Positions 1 through 9,466 of a DNA stretch of 64,000 nucleotides are shown piece by piece. Below the pieces are notes generated by a model. It was not told the origin of the DNA and ran no database searches. It was given only the letters and a program-made list of their open reading frames with translations. A program made the translations under genes and the position numbers. Every line of letters starts with the position of its first letter. The stretch's first letter is position 1. Origin of the DNA: Prostheceraeus crozeri (lineage: Eukaryota; Platyhelminthes; Polycladida; Euryleptidae); NCBI GenBank assembly GCA_907163375.1, contig CAJQUW010007069.1, positions 279,001 to 343,000 of the forward strand, given 5' to 3'.

Positions 1-687
1 ACTGTGTCGTAGTTCGCAGTCGTAGTATGCCGGTGTGGATAAAGCGTTCGTTTATATACAATCATGTCGTTGGGTGGACATTTCAGTTTGTCCACCCATG
101 GGTAGATTTTCTGAAACTGATTTTGTGATCAACTGAAATCTTGAATTTGTTGCTGGGTGGATTAAATATTATCAACATGAAAGACCTGACTTCTCAAATT
201 CCATAAAATAATCACAAGTCTCATTCCTATACGTCATAATGTCATCTGCAGATTGTTTCATAAAAAATGGATCACCCTTAAACATCGCCTTAACTTCAAC
301 TTTGTCTAACTCCGCCAAACTTGAACGAATTTCTCTGAAATTTGGAAGATATGTCAGTTGTGCTTATCATTGTTGGAAATTTCAAGCATAGTTGTTTTCT
401 TGTTATAGATAAATAATTTGATCTTCATTTAGCAATGTTACACAAAATCATACCTCTTATAAAATTACATTTGTTTTCTTTGTTATGTAATATGTTGTTC
501 TACAAGCCAAATAAAGAAAATCGGTCAACCAGAGCCAGTATAGCATCATTATTCATCAACAATAATGTAACTGCTACATGTGATTAACTGGACTTCATGT
601 TCCATAGCTTCCTGACTTCGTTGCGGTGGTGTTGGCAGCACTCCTGATTGCTTTCAGCTAGAAATCTGTCTCTTAAACAATGAAACA

Positions 688-876
688 ATGAACAATAACG
701 AGATCGCTCACCTTGCTCTAGGGTTTTCTTTGCGAGCTACAAGCAAGCGACTAAATGTCCCTTACACAAATGTGCATCGATGGCATAATGATGATTTTCG
801 GCTTGAGAGGGCTCTCCGTCCACGCAAAACATCCAAACGTAGACTCGTCTATTTCTCAGTCCACTATTCGTAGAAG
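688..876 (+). pseudogene. Tc1 transposase, N-terminal DNA-binding part
   Basis: The frame starting at ATG 688 encodes a helix-turn-helix of the kind that opens Tc1 transposases (EIAHLALGFSLRATSKRL, then a VHRW motif). This domain binds the terminal inverted repeats. The useful frame moves to another phase near position 830, so the block is already frameshifted before the hAT element interrupts it at 877. The rest of the transposase resumes at 2439. Seen: the motif and the interruption. Inferred: the shift is old decay. Confidence 0.75.
869..876. repeat. 8-bp target site duplication of the hAT insert, left copy
   Basis: The sequence CGTAGAAG directly precedes the insert and is repeated exactly at 2431-2438 directly after it. 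An 8-bp duplication is the hallmark of hAT transposition. Removing the insert and one copy restores the Tc1 transposase sequence at this point. Confidence 0.95.
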
Positions 877-2430
877 CAGGGCTGTGGAGCCGGAAGCCGA
901 TTTATCACAAAGGGCTCCGGCTCCAGCTTTGATATAAATTGCATATGTTTCAACGTATTCTCAAATAGCTACATTTCTTGCGCAATGTCTTAAATCGGTC
1001 GGTATGGCTACTGGCATACTGGCATCTGTGACAATGCCAATTTCCTAGATTGTATTGTAGGCTCTTGTGCTTTTTCAAAACTCAATTTGATCAATTTTGA
1101 AAAATTCAAAGGGTATATTTCAATGCGAAAACCCGAAGGGCAAATTAGAATGTTGGCTTGCTGACGAAGATGCTGAAACGGACATCCAAATCTTTTGACC
1201 AGAGAAAAAATGGGAGGGGGAGGAACGCGAATGAGACGCTCTCAATAAAGGCGCCTTTTGACCTCCCTTTTCTATTGTCTGTGACATTAAACCGCACGCG
1301 CATTCGAAAGCTAGCAAAGTAGATGGAATTTCTGCTCGGTGCTCGCAGTCAAATTTTTATTATGCATAGCACCCTGCAACATACTGTGTGATACTCCGAG
1401 TTCAGTTTCATCAGCCTAACCATCATCAGAGGAATAGTGGTAATGTGTTATACATAAATTGAATATAATAATATACATGAATCATTGATGAATTATTTAG
1501 TGCAACTTTACGCCATAATGAAAAATACGAAATTAATATAATGTAAGTTAGGCCTTAACTTATTAAGTATGCTGCATAGAATTACAAAACTTGTCCTAAA
1601 TTAGATATTTTTAATTTTTTTAAGTATAATTTTCAATTGTACATTTCTAGCCTACACTGCAATGAGGCTATCTAAATTACAATTTCTACAGATGATGAGT
1701 CGTGGGCTACCCACCGATCATATTATTCATGGACCAACAGACTATTGAATAAAGGCAATAACAAATAACAATAACAACCTAAGCTAGCCTATATACACTT
1801 TAATATTCAATAAAGCAATTGATATCTTTATTGATACGGTATATTTGCCTATATAGCCTATACCCTTTCCATGTTCGAGTAGATACAGGCCCTATAAGCT
1901 ATTTAGAGGCATACGCTATCCAGTTTCATATTCAAGCTTTGTTAAAAAGCTTATACTACTATTCGGCCCCTGTGACGGCTAATTAGGTATATCATCTTCA
2001 CTCATGTGTTCTTATTTAATGTAGCCTCGTAGTAGACTGGTTGCAGGCTAGGCCAATTTATATTTAGCCAGTGCGGGAGATCTTTATCTAATTTAACCAA
2101 TCCTGGCTATAACTTTATTTTATCTTTCAGAGATAGTCAATTCATGCAAAAATATATGACAAGTATGTTGTTTGTCATTATATTAGGCTATTATCATTTT
2201 TATTATTAACTTAAGTCGTTGCTTGTTAATGAAAACTAATTTGATGATTGTAGCAAGCCTCTAAAGGCCACACCGTTATCCAAAAAACCCGTTCAACGGA
2301 TCCAGGATAACCAGCATAGATAGAACCTGAATTTGAAGTTGGAGCTGGAGCCGGAGCCGGTGCCGGAGCCTTTCACATCAGTGTCGTGGAGCCGGAGCCG
2401 ATGAGATAACGCATCGGCTCCACAGCCCTG
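877..2430. mobile_element. Non-autonomous hAT element inserted in the Tc1 transposase
   Basis: The ends are perfect inverted repeats, CAGGGCTGTGGAGCCG at the left and its reverse complement at the right, flanked by exact 8-bp duplications (CGTAGAAG). The subterminal regions are rich in GGAGCCGGAGCC repeats (about 881-925 and 2336-2420). The 1.5-kb interior has no ORF resembling a hAT transposase, so it must have been mobilised in trans. The interior is AT-rich with many TAGGCCTA-like words and a short CAATAA-type repeat near 1750. The intact TIRs and duplication show that the insertion is younger than the Tc1 copy it broke. Confidence 0.93.
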
Positions 2431-2438
2431 CGTAGAAG

Positions 2439-3141
2439 ACTTATTGAGTCGAATTTCAAGAGGTGTAAGAGGCCCTCTCAGATCGAATTATCAGATCAGC
2501 ATACAAAAAGACGTCTCAGATGGGCAATGAGTCAAATTGTCACCGGCGAAATCAATGGGATCGGGTTGTCTGGTCTGATGAGGCTCCGTCTGAAGGATAG
2601 TGATGGTCAATTGATATTATGGATAAAATCTGATCAGGAAATTCCGAGACATTTACATCGTCCCCGGGTACAAGGTGGTGCGACTCTACTGATTTGGGCT
2701 GGCATTTGGACCAATGGCTGCTCTGAACTTCACATACAGCAAGGAACCATGAATTCTGAACGCTATGTGAATGTTTTACGAATGAACATTGGCCAAATGA
2801 CAGATCAACTTGGTGATCCATCGACTTGGTTATTTATGGATGATAATGCTACGTGTCACAGGAGTAGTAGAGTCAACTTATGCAAGTCTCAATTAGGGCT
2901 TAGGACATTATCTTGGCCAGCTCGTTCTCCTGATCTGAATCCCATAGAAAATGTATGGAGTATTCTAAAACGTAGCGTTCGTCGTTCACTGCTACCTACA
3001 GGTGGCGTATCACAACTTGCTTCACTGTTAAAAAGAGAGTGGAGAAAGTTAGATCAGTCAAAAATCAACGATATCATCGAATCAATGCCTAGACGAATTG
3101 GTAATGTCATTGACAATAAGGGTAGGGCCACAAAATATTAG
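2439..3141 (+). pseudogene. Tc1 transposase, catalytic DDE part
   Basis: This block holds the catalytic core. The first Asp lies in a VVWSDEA motif at about 2565-2585, in a different frame from the rest, so there is a frameshift just after it. The second Asp is in WLFMDDNATCH and the Glu in SPDLNPIENVWSILK, with 34 residues between them (DD34E, the Tc1 spacing). The ORF from 2527 (204 aa) covers the second Asp and Glu and ends at 3141. The family cuts and pastes DNA at TA. This copy is inactive because of frame changes and the hAT insertion. Confidence 0.88.
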
Positions 3142-3298
3142 CTTCCTAAGAACCGTTACTGTATCATAGCTTATCAGATTATATAAGGACATTTAAATAT
3201 ATTAGGGACATGAAATAAAATGAAAATGCTTTCTGTATCATACTTATGTTTTATCTAGTCAAATTTTAGGATGATCCACTTATTATGAAACGGACTGT

Positions 3299-3838
3299 AT
3301 ATACGGTTCAATGTACACTAAATGATTTATTTGAATATGTGAACTTTTTAAAGAATAAAATGAAAAAAATAAAACTATCTCTGATACATCATACAGGCAG
3401 CAATGATGGCCGAATGTGGCTTTAGCTACTTGTCCTACAGTATTCATTTTCATCTTTTTCTTGCATTTCTCAATACCAACATAATGTCTATGGTTTTCAA
3501 AAGTACAGCATGATTTCCCTATAAGCATGCTTTTATCTCTCCATGTTCTAGCCAAGTCATGAAATCGATGACAAATCCGCTCCTCCCAATGAGGTATATG
3601 GACATCTAAAACACGCGGTTTATTCGTGAGCAGTAGTGCTATAAAATCATGCTCTATTGGAGACAATCCTGCACCTACTACTACAAAATCCTTGTCATTT
3701 AGTTCTTGCATAAGTCCCAACCATTTCCTAAACAAACCCTGAACTGTAGAAAAATCATATCCTTCGCTTCCGTCAATCCCATGAATATATTTCCTAGACC
3801 ACCAATCGTTTTGTTCTGGAGCCACATCCTGCTTCAGT
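3299..3838 (-). CDS. Possible coding exon, unknown protein, truncated by the Tc1 insertion
   Basis: A minus-strand open frame of about 180 codons starts after a plausible splice acceptor (TTTTACTGAAGCAG at about 3839-3852) and runs to the right edge of the Tc1 element. It has no ATG of its own; the first residues are DVAPEQNDWWSRKYIHG. It contains Trp-, Cys- and His-rich stretches (HIPHWEERICHRF, CCTFENHRHYVGIEKC). I do not recognise the family. Past the Tc1 element, minus-strand positions 246-173 also stay open for about 23 codons in one frame, which may be the original downstream sequence. It could be a host exon or part of another element. Low certainty that it is expressed. Confidence 0.35.
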
Positions 3839-3996
3839 AAAACGTGAAACGTGAACTAATAGTAACTGACTTATCATATTGACAATATACAATCCACGCG
3901 GCAGCGAATTCAAGAATCGGTGATCCTTCTGTATCAATGATCAAATAGTTTGAATTTGAGAGACTCATGATTGTAGTGATTCTTCAGTTCTGCATC

Positions 3997-3999
<3 letters not shown>

Positions 4000-4056
<57 letters not shown>
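4000..4056. repeat. (TA)n microsatellite
   Basis: About 57 bp of uninterrupted alternating AT/TA between the exon-like block and element M. No function is implied. Confidence 0.98.
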
Positions 4057-4059
<3 letters not shown>

Positions 4060-4064
4060 AATTG

Positions 4065-4113
4065 TCCACCCATGCTGAATCATCAATAAAACTATCCACC
4101 CATGCTGAATCAT
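4065..4113. repeat. Two direct copies of a 19-bp CCACCC motif
   Basis: TCCACCCATGCTGAATCAT occurs at 4065-4083 and 4095-4113. Related TCCACCC or GGGTGGA words cluster at 72-97 (as a small hairpin), 155-162 and 41,201-41,335, bracketing element M and gene D on both sides. Confidence 0.85.
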
Positions 4114-4257
4114 TGGTAATAATGAAAAGTAACTCAACATTGTCAGAAAGTTGTAATCAAACTGATTGATTCATCACATTCAAACAGCTGAGTAGTGATC
4201 CCATTCCAAAATCAAGCGCAAAATGTATAATGATGAGTCATCATGCTGACTCAGCCC

Positions 4258-4352
4258 CGTGACCTCACGTGACCTTAGGTGATGACCCCGCGTGACCTTA
4301 GGTGATGACCTCGCGTGACCTTAGGTAATGACCTCGCGTGACCTTAGGTTAC
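4258..4352. repeat. Tandem array of a ~24-bp GTGACCTTAGG unit
   Basis: About four units of CGTGACCTTAGGTGATGACC lie head to tail. Each carries TGACCT words, the half-site bound by many nuclear receptors. The match is by eye and a regulatory role is only a possibility. Confidence 0.85.
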
Positions 4353-4448
4353 CGTTCCGCGTCATGAAATACGTGATGTGACTACTGCTGGTTTTATAAG
4401 TAGTGCTAAAAACGGGAAAATGTGAAGGCGTGATGTATTACTGAGTGT

Positions 4449-4838
4449 CATGTGATGAGACTACAAGCAGAGACGGGAGTGACCTTGACCTGACTTCTCC
4501 GGGAGAGAGGGTGAGACTACAAGCAGAGAAGGGATTTTGTCCAGGATGGAGCATGTTTTGTGTCATGTCGTGCAGAAGTGGATGTCTTTTGTCCACTGTT
4601 ACCACTGGTCTGTGACTGTAAGATGTGATGGGACTACAAGCAGAGGTATGAGAAGTGACCTTAAATTGACCTTGACCTGATCTTAGCGGGAGAGAGGTAT
4701 GAATCGGGTATGTGTTGAGACTACAAGCAGAGAAGGGATTTTGTCCAGGATTGAGCATGTTTTATGTCATGTCGTGCAGATGCGGATGTCCTTTGTCCAC
4801 CGTTATCACTGATCTCTGACTGTAGGATGTGATGGGAC
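4449..4838. repeat. Two tandem copies of a ~200-bp unit
   Basis: The first copy (about 4449-4622) and the second (about 4624-4838) share the words GACTACAAGCAGAG, TGACCTTGACCTGA, GATTTTGTCCAGGAT and TGTCATGTCGTGCAGA in the same order. TGACCTTGACCT resembles an extended nuclear-receptor half-site. No protein is predicted. Confidence 0.85.
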
Positions 4839-5560
4839 ACTATGTCATTAGATGCATGTGGTGAGAAGAGAAAGGGGTCCTTCTCCTATCTCTCTCTCAT
4901 CAAATGACTCCAAAAACCGGGTTTCCGTAGCAAACCAAGGCAGATTTTTCGATTTCCGCACTCACCTAAGTTGTCAGAGTGAGTGGAGAGCCAGGAGATG
5001 GCTTGGATATCAGACCATCGTAGTAGGCCTAAACTTTAAAGGCATGTATCTCTGCTTGTAGGAATCGGATGGACTTCGTTCAACGTTTGTTCGAGAGGTC
5101 ATGATTCAGGTCAAGTCATAGACTAGCACAACTGCCGAAAAATTTAAATTCGTTATTTTTGGAGGTTTTCTGGGATTTTCGAGTCTGCTGAAGTCAACCA
5201 AGGCATTTGTAAGTGTGTATGAGAGTTCTGATTGGACGACCGAGGATTCCTACCTCATCAAACATCCACTATAAAAAAGAGAGTTAACTTTCATGGTCAC
5301 ATTTGCCTTTAGCAAGTGTCAGTGGCTCTGCTATCAGGCCATTTCTCAAACTCACTGAAAGGGTGTATGGTAAGGAGGTTTTCGGTGTAATACTTCCTGT
5401 TGGTGATTTCGAGACGGCAGCGAAGTCCGGGGAGTATCGCACGGGACGTTGGCAGTTTTAATCCTTGTGAAACCTCTCTGCGTCTTGCTTGCAAGTTTTT
5501 GTCTCAACGGCATACTCTGACCACCAGGACGACATTGAGGCAGGTTACTTTATAAAATTT

Positions 5561-6188
5561 CCATTGCACTGAATGACTCACTGTTGAGCAGCAGTATGGA
5601 GTACGCATGAGTTCTCAATGTCATCTTTTCTTTCGCTCGGTGATGTTCTCCCAACCACTCTCCTGTTTGTCTCACATATATGCAAGATGAACTGTATCTA
5701 TCTAAATGAATCAAAGGTAGACACTCATGTGCCAAGCGCACACATAAAACACACTTTTCTCTTCTTCACTGAACAAACTGTTTTGATGAGAACACACTCT
5801 ACCGTAGTAGAATCATCAAACGAAGAATTCATGTGTGTATCAATAAGCTGCTATACTTTAAGTGAATAATCAAGTGCATTGATATGTGTTATGACATTAG
5901 TACTAAAAATGTGTGATATAAGAAACAAACCAACAGCATTGTGCATCAATTCTGGTCATTGTTAAACCTTGACAAATGAGTTATTCAAACTTGTATTATG
6001 ATCAGATTCCCATTTTGCGCGCATATAAAGAAAACAGCATATTTCAAAATCAATTTAGTACAAATAGTAGTCATTGTTACAATGTGGATGATGTAATAAG
6101 TTCAGTAGCAAATATTAGTCGGTACTTTTTTTACTCAGGTTTCATATCAATTGTTTTCACAATAATGGTTCATTTTCACTCACAAAAT
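5561..6188. other. Element M, unannotated stretch
   Basis: Short open frames occur on both strands here, but none has a recognisable domain or a start context, and none overlaps a repeat shared with the other arm. I see nothing else to annotate. Confidence 0.5.
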
Positions 6189-6757
6189 CAGTCAATTAGC
6201 GTATAATCATGCATATCATGAGTTTTCAGTCTTCGACGCTTTGGAGGTGGTATTCTGGTAGCATAATGACCATGAGGTAAAATAACGTTTGCATCAATCC
6301 AACACCGCTTATCCTCCCAAGCTGAGAGGCCACGTTTACGGAGTTAATGAGTTGAAACAGTATGATGTTTTGAACGGAGTACAGTCATCTCAATGGAGCT
6401 CTCATTTTGATTGTCCAATACATTTTTGTAGTTCTCATGACTCATTTTACGAACAGTTGCTTTTGATATATCTTCTGCCCTTTTTATGCAGTCCATCTTC
6501 TTTTATACTTTGTGCTATACATCTTCGGTCTAAGAAGAATCATCTCTTCAATTTCATGTCCCGCACTTTCATCTTTAAAACATCCAAGGCGAGCTTTGTT
6601 CTTTACCGAATATAAGGGATGTGATGTTAGATAGTTGCTAGCATCAAAATATGAACTCAGTTCTTTGAGGATATCATCTCGCTCAATAGATTGATCAGTT
6701 GTGACTGCTAGGAAAAGGCTGTCTGTATCACCACCTAAAATATCAACATGTTTTATT
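6189..6757 (-). pseudogene. Polinton-type protein-primed DNA polymerase B, C-terminal fragment (fossil)
   Basis: Reading the minus strand, the piece opens with the polymerase motif C, HVDILGGDTDSLFLAV (the metal-binding DTDS). It continues with KARLGCFKDES and ILLRPKMYSTKYK, both typical of the thumb region of Polinton family-B polymerases. It ends with EDKRCWIDANVILPHGHYA, the usual C-terminus of this family, followed by a basic PPPKRRRL tail. The family copies linear DNA from a protein primer. Exonuclease and palm motif A are absent here. A matching N-terminal fragment lies at 9246-9466. Broken, with about two breaks. Confidence 0.82.
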
Positions 6758-7300
6758 CGTTAGTGTAGTTCACGTTTATCATGTTTATCATGTTTCATGA
6801 AATGCAAGTGTAGTCAAACAGTTTTATTATTGAACAGATTTATTCCGTTTGTGTAGTTAGAAAGTTTGTCATGTTATACAAAAGTTTTACTGCAACAGAG
6901 GTTGATGTATAGTTAGAGAGTTTGATCATGACGTTTTATGAAACACAAGTTTATGAAATGATAATGTAGTCTAAATGTTCATGAAACACAAGTTTGTGAT
7001 AACAAAGTTATAACACAACACACGTTTGTGAAAGTAAAGTTTGATCATCGAAGTTTTATTCGTGAGTGTAGTCAGGAAGTTTATCATGTTTAGCAAAAGC
7101 AAGGTTTAGTGTAGTCAAATAGTTTTACAGTGACACACGTTTGTGAAAGTAAAGTTTGATCATTGAAGCTCATTCCGCTTGTATAGTCAGAAAGTTTATC
7201 ATGTTTCATGAAATGCAACAAAACTTTTCGCGTCATAAGTAACCAGTCTTTGTGTTGGGAGTTGATTACTGAAAACACGGTGACTGTCGATGCCCACATT
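6758..7300. repeat. AT-rich degenerate repeat tract left of gene A
   Basis: Words such as AGTTTATCATGTTTCATGAAA, CACACGTTTGTGAAAGTAAAG and TTTGATCATTGAAG recur every 30-130 bp in the same orientation, with much divergence. Similar tracts lie at 17.86-18.33 and 22.79-23.34 kb. The left edge coincides with the end of the polymerase fragment. Confidence 0.7.
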
Positions 7301-7376
7301 TGGTAAAACTGCTGTTGTCATGTCAAACGCATGGCCAAACAAGGAAGATCTGAATCATGGCTTTGTGCTCACTGGG

Positions 7377-7384
7377 TATATAAA
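7377..7384 (+). promoter_or_regulatory. TATA box of gene A
   Basis: TATATAAA sits in GGGTATATAAACCGCG, followed by a pyrimidine-rich stretch. The expected transcription start would be about 7408. A spliced leader fits: donor ACG|GTGAGTGC at 7439/7440 and acceptor CTATCTTTACAG ending at 7630, ten bases before the first ATG. Confidence 0.75.
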
Positions 7385-7640
7385 CCGCGTCTTCTCTCCC
7401 AACTTTATTCCTGTTTCAAGTTGGGTTGCAAGACGAACGGTGAGTGCTCTGACAGGTTTGCTATCAAACTTTGGGTTTTAGGATAAAGCTAGGAATCATA
7501 CTCTCTAAATTTTGTTGACGATTTTATTCCAACGTTTGCTATCAAATGTTTGGTGACTTAGTCTTTCAATGCATATCAGCAAGTAGTATCCCATAAACAC
7601 TTGCTATCAAATTTTACTCTATCTTTACAGAATCTTTACA

Positions 7641-8678
7641 ATGACTAAAACTCCGCGTTTTATCATCACACAATGCTCCTGCGGCAGATTGACTAGGTGT
7701 AGCGAATACCGCAAACAAATCAAAGAGGGGACGCTGGACCAACATGAGAGAGTGCATGTTTTTAAGGTCTGTGTTCATCATAAGGTGGTGTGTGATGAGG
7801 ATGATGTTGAGGGTTTCCGGAAGGCGCACGAATCTTGCCCATCCTGAAACATTGGTGCGCTGTCGTTTCGTATGTGGATGAGTGAATTAATTAAGACGAA
7901 GGAGGAGTTGGATGCAGCAGCTAAAAGTATTGAGGGTGCTGTAGCGAAGGAACAGGAGGCAGTGGTGAGTGAAGAGGAAGTAGAGGTAGAAGGAGTGATT
8001 GAGCGAGCGAGTGATGAGACTAGGAAGTTGATGTTCTCATTGTTTGGGAGTGAGTTGTCTGACGAGTTGGATGGTGAGATGGGTGAACCTGTAGCTGCAT
8101 CATCGCCTAGGAAAGAGGCGCATGATACAGAGGCGTTTGTGAGGTTGAAGGATCGCATGATGGGTATGGAGAGTGTAAATAGAAAAGTTTTGAAGAAGAA
8201 TGAAGAGCTGAAGGCTACGGTTGATGTTATGAAGGTGATGAGAGAGGCATTGGAGGAGATGCGAGTGAAGGAGCAGGAGTGGTTGAAGGAAAGGAGTGGA
8301 ATGATGAAGCGAGTGAAGGCAGTTGAGCGCTTAGAGTCGGAGTTGATGTGTGAGAAAAATGAGGTAGAGCGGATGCGAGGTGTGGTGAAGGAAGTGGAAG
8401 AGACGAAGGTGATTAACAGACAGTTGGGGAGTGAAGTGGAAAAGTTGCGAGAGGTTGAGAGAAGAGTGAAGAGGAAGAGAGTGTATGAGGTCTACCTTCC
8501 CCTCTTTGAAAACAACATTTGTGATGTGCCGACCCTAACTGACAATTCGAATGCGACTCAAACTTGTTATGAAGGCGAAGGTGTGAGATGTCTTCATTTG
8601 TCAAATAAAATGAATGGCGATTTGGAAGACTTTTTCGTACGAAAAGTTATAAAGAAAAAGCCGAGTCAGTCCCTCTAA
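7641..8678 (+). pseudogene. Gene A: Cys/His N-terminal domain, coiled coil, conserved C-terminal domain (unknown family)
   Basis: The N-terminal part (7641-7847) has QCSCGRLTRC then KVCVHHKVV and FRKAHESCPS, a C-x-C ... C-x-H-H pattern suggesting metal binding. The second part (7872-8678) is highly charged: a long Glu/Lys/Met-rich coiled coil (about 8150-8480), then a compact C-terminal domain with VYLPLFENNICDVPTLT, TCYEGEGV and FFVRKVIKKK. Gene B has the same order of parts, so this is a real protein family and not chance. A 5'-UTR intron and TATA box lie upstream, and an intron acceptor lies in the 3' UTR (8726). Composition is GA-rich, unlike its AT-rich neighbours. About one break separates the parts. 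Function unknown; a DNA- or chromatin-binding regulator is only a guess. Confidence 0.6.
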
Positions 8679-8940
8679 AGTCATCTACTCTAAATCGTCT
8701 CTCATTCACTGTCTTTTTCTTTCAGAGTTCTTGCAGTTGTCGTTGAAGTGAGAGTAGTAGTGTCGGTGGACGGAGAACGCCCCATGAGCCCTCTTAAGGG
8801 CTTCCTTATAATGCAGCTAAAGCGGTCCCAAGCCCGCCACATATCTTCGGATATGGAATGCAGAGGGGAAGAATAAATGATGAATGGAATAAAATGGGAG
8901 GCCACCCTTGCACCACATGCAACACATCACAGACTTCTCT
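8679..8940 (+). other. 3' cassette of gene A (terminal intron and exon)
   Basis: After the stop codon comes a pyrimidine tract and acceptor TTTTTCTTTCAG (ending 8725/8726), then an exon-like segment with GGTGGACGGAGAACGCC. A block TAATGCAGCTAAAGCGGTCC (8809-8828) follows and continues to about 8930. The block recurs inverted at 18,462-18,570 next to gene C, and more weakly at 23,475-23,560. The cassette seems to be a shared gene end. Confidence 0.6.
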
Positions 8941-9245
8941 CTTCAGTAGTGAACAAGCTCTGAACGTTACTTTACTGTATCGCAGTCGATTGCTATACAA
9001 GTATTGAAGAAAATGTAAGTTACTAAAATCAGCAGAAAAACATAGGGAGACATGTGATGTTCCAAATATACTTATTTCGAAGATTGAACTCAACATGATA
9101 AACCATTGATGAATAATACTACCACAAAGTGTAACAAGTCCACCGTTTATAGAAATCAACTACATGGTATCAGTAGATGCTCATTACCTCTAAATTATAG
9201 TTAGCAAAAAGTCGTCATAGAAAAATACTTTATTTGGTCTTTGAT
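8941..9245. other. Element M, no feature seen
   Basis: AT-rich sequence between the gene A cassette and the polymerase fragment. Open frames on the minus strand have no recognisable domain. Nothing else was found. Confidence 0.4.
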
Positions 9246-9466
9246 TTATGAACAGCCATCATTGAAACCCGTTTTACTAATGCCAATGACAATATGGTTT
9301 TTTAAAAGCAAATAATTGGCGTAACCATGAAAGTTGTCCATCCGAGAAATAATCTTCCGCAGATGTCGTGTATAAAATTCAGAAGCATCAGTAACATATT
9401 CTTGTCCATAGGAACGAAATTGAAATTCAACACTTTCCGGTTCTTCACTTTGTTGAAAACTAAAGG
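9246..9466 (-). pseudogene. Polinton polymerase N-terminal domain fragment (fossil)
   Basis: On the minus strand the frame reads FRSYGQEYVTDASEFY, then RMDNFHGYANYLLLKN. This aligns along its length with the Polinton B part at 57,754-58,164 (FASYSMEVVDNPEEFF, then RLDAFNNHGSS). That region is the leader domain commonly found in front of Polinton polymerases. It ends exactly where the left long inverted arm begins (9467). With the C-terminal piece at 6189-6757 it brackets gene A in the same orientation. Fragment only, broken. Confidence 0.6.

Larger units (their letters stand above)
249..3297 (+). mobile_element. Tc1/mariner (IS630-Tc1) DNA transposon, dead, split by a hAT insertion
   Basis: The ends are matching inverted repeats of about 30 bp (249-277 and 3268-3297), starting CAGTCCGTTTCATAATAAG at the right end read inward. 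The right end is followed by a TA target duplication; the left TA reads TG. Without the 1,554-bp hAT insert and its 8-bp duplication, the element is about 1.49 kb, a normal Tc1 length. It carries a DD34E transposase in two blocks (688-876 and 2439-3141) on the plus strand. The transposase is frameshifted and the element cannot move itself. Family assignment rests on the TIRs, the TA target and the catalytic motif. Confidence 0.9.
4185..5560. repeat. Left inverted terminal region of element M
   Basis: Segments at 4185-4258, about 4990-5100, 5140-5220 and 5370-5560 reappear inverted at 40,268-40,341, about 24,380-24,480, 24,230-24,310 and 23,600-23,830. The matches are long but diverged and broken by indels. 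The intervening sequence has its own tandem repeats. No convincing ORF is present. Confidence 0.65.

Noticed and set aside
2552-2821. Minus-strand 89-codon ORF
   Set aside because: Antisense shadow of the Tc1 transposase.
3299-3838. Assignment of the possible exon to the NXPE/PC-esterase family
   Set aside because: A loose VVVGAGL resemblance was noted, but catalytic GDS and D-x-x-H motifs were not found, so no family is claimed.
5550-5741. Possible GIY-YIG-like nuclease fragment (CIYVRQTGEWLGEHH)
   Set aside because: Only a short chance-like resemblance; no second motif and no longer frame supports it.
6758-7300. CRISPR-like or other array
   Set aside because: The repeated words are degenerate, unevenly spaced and in eukaryotic DNA; spacers of constant length are absent.
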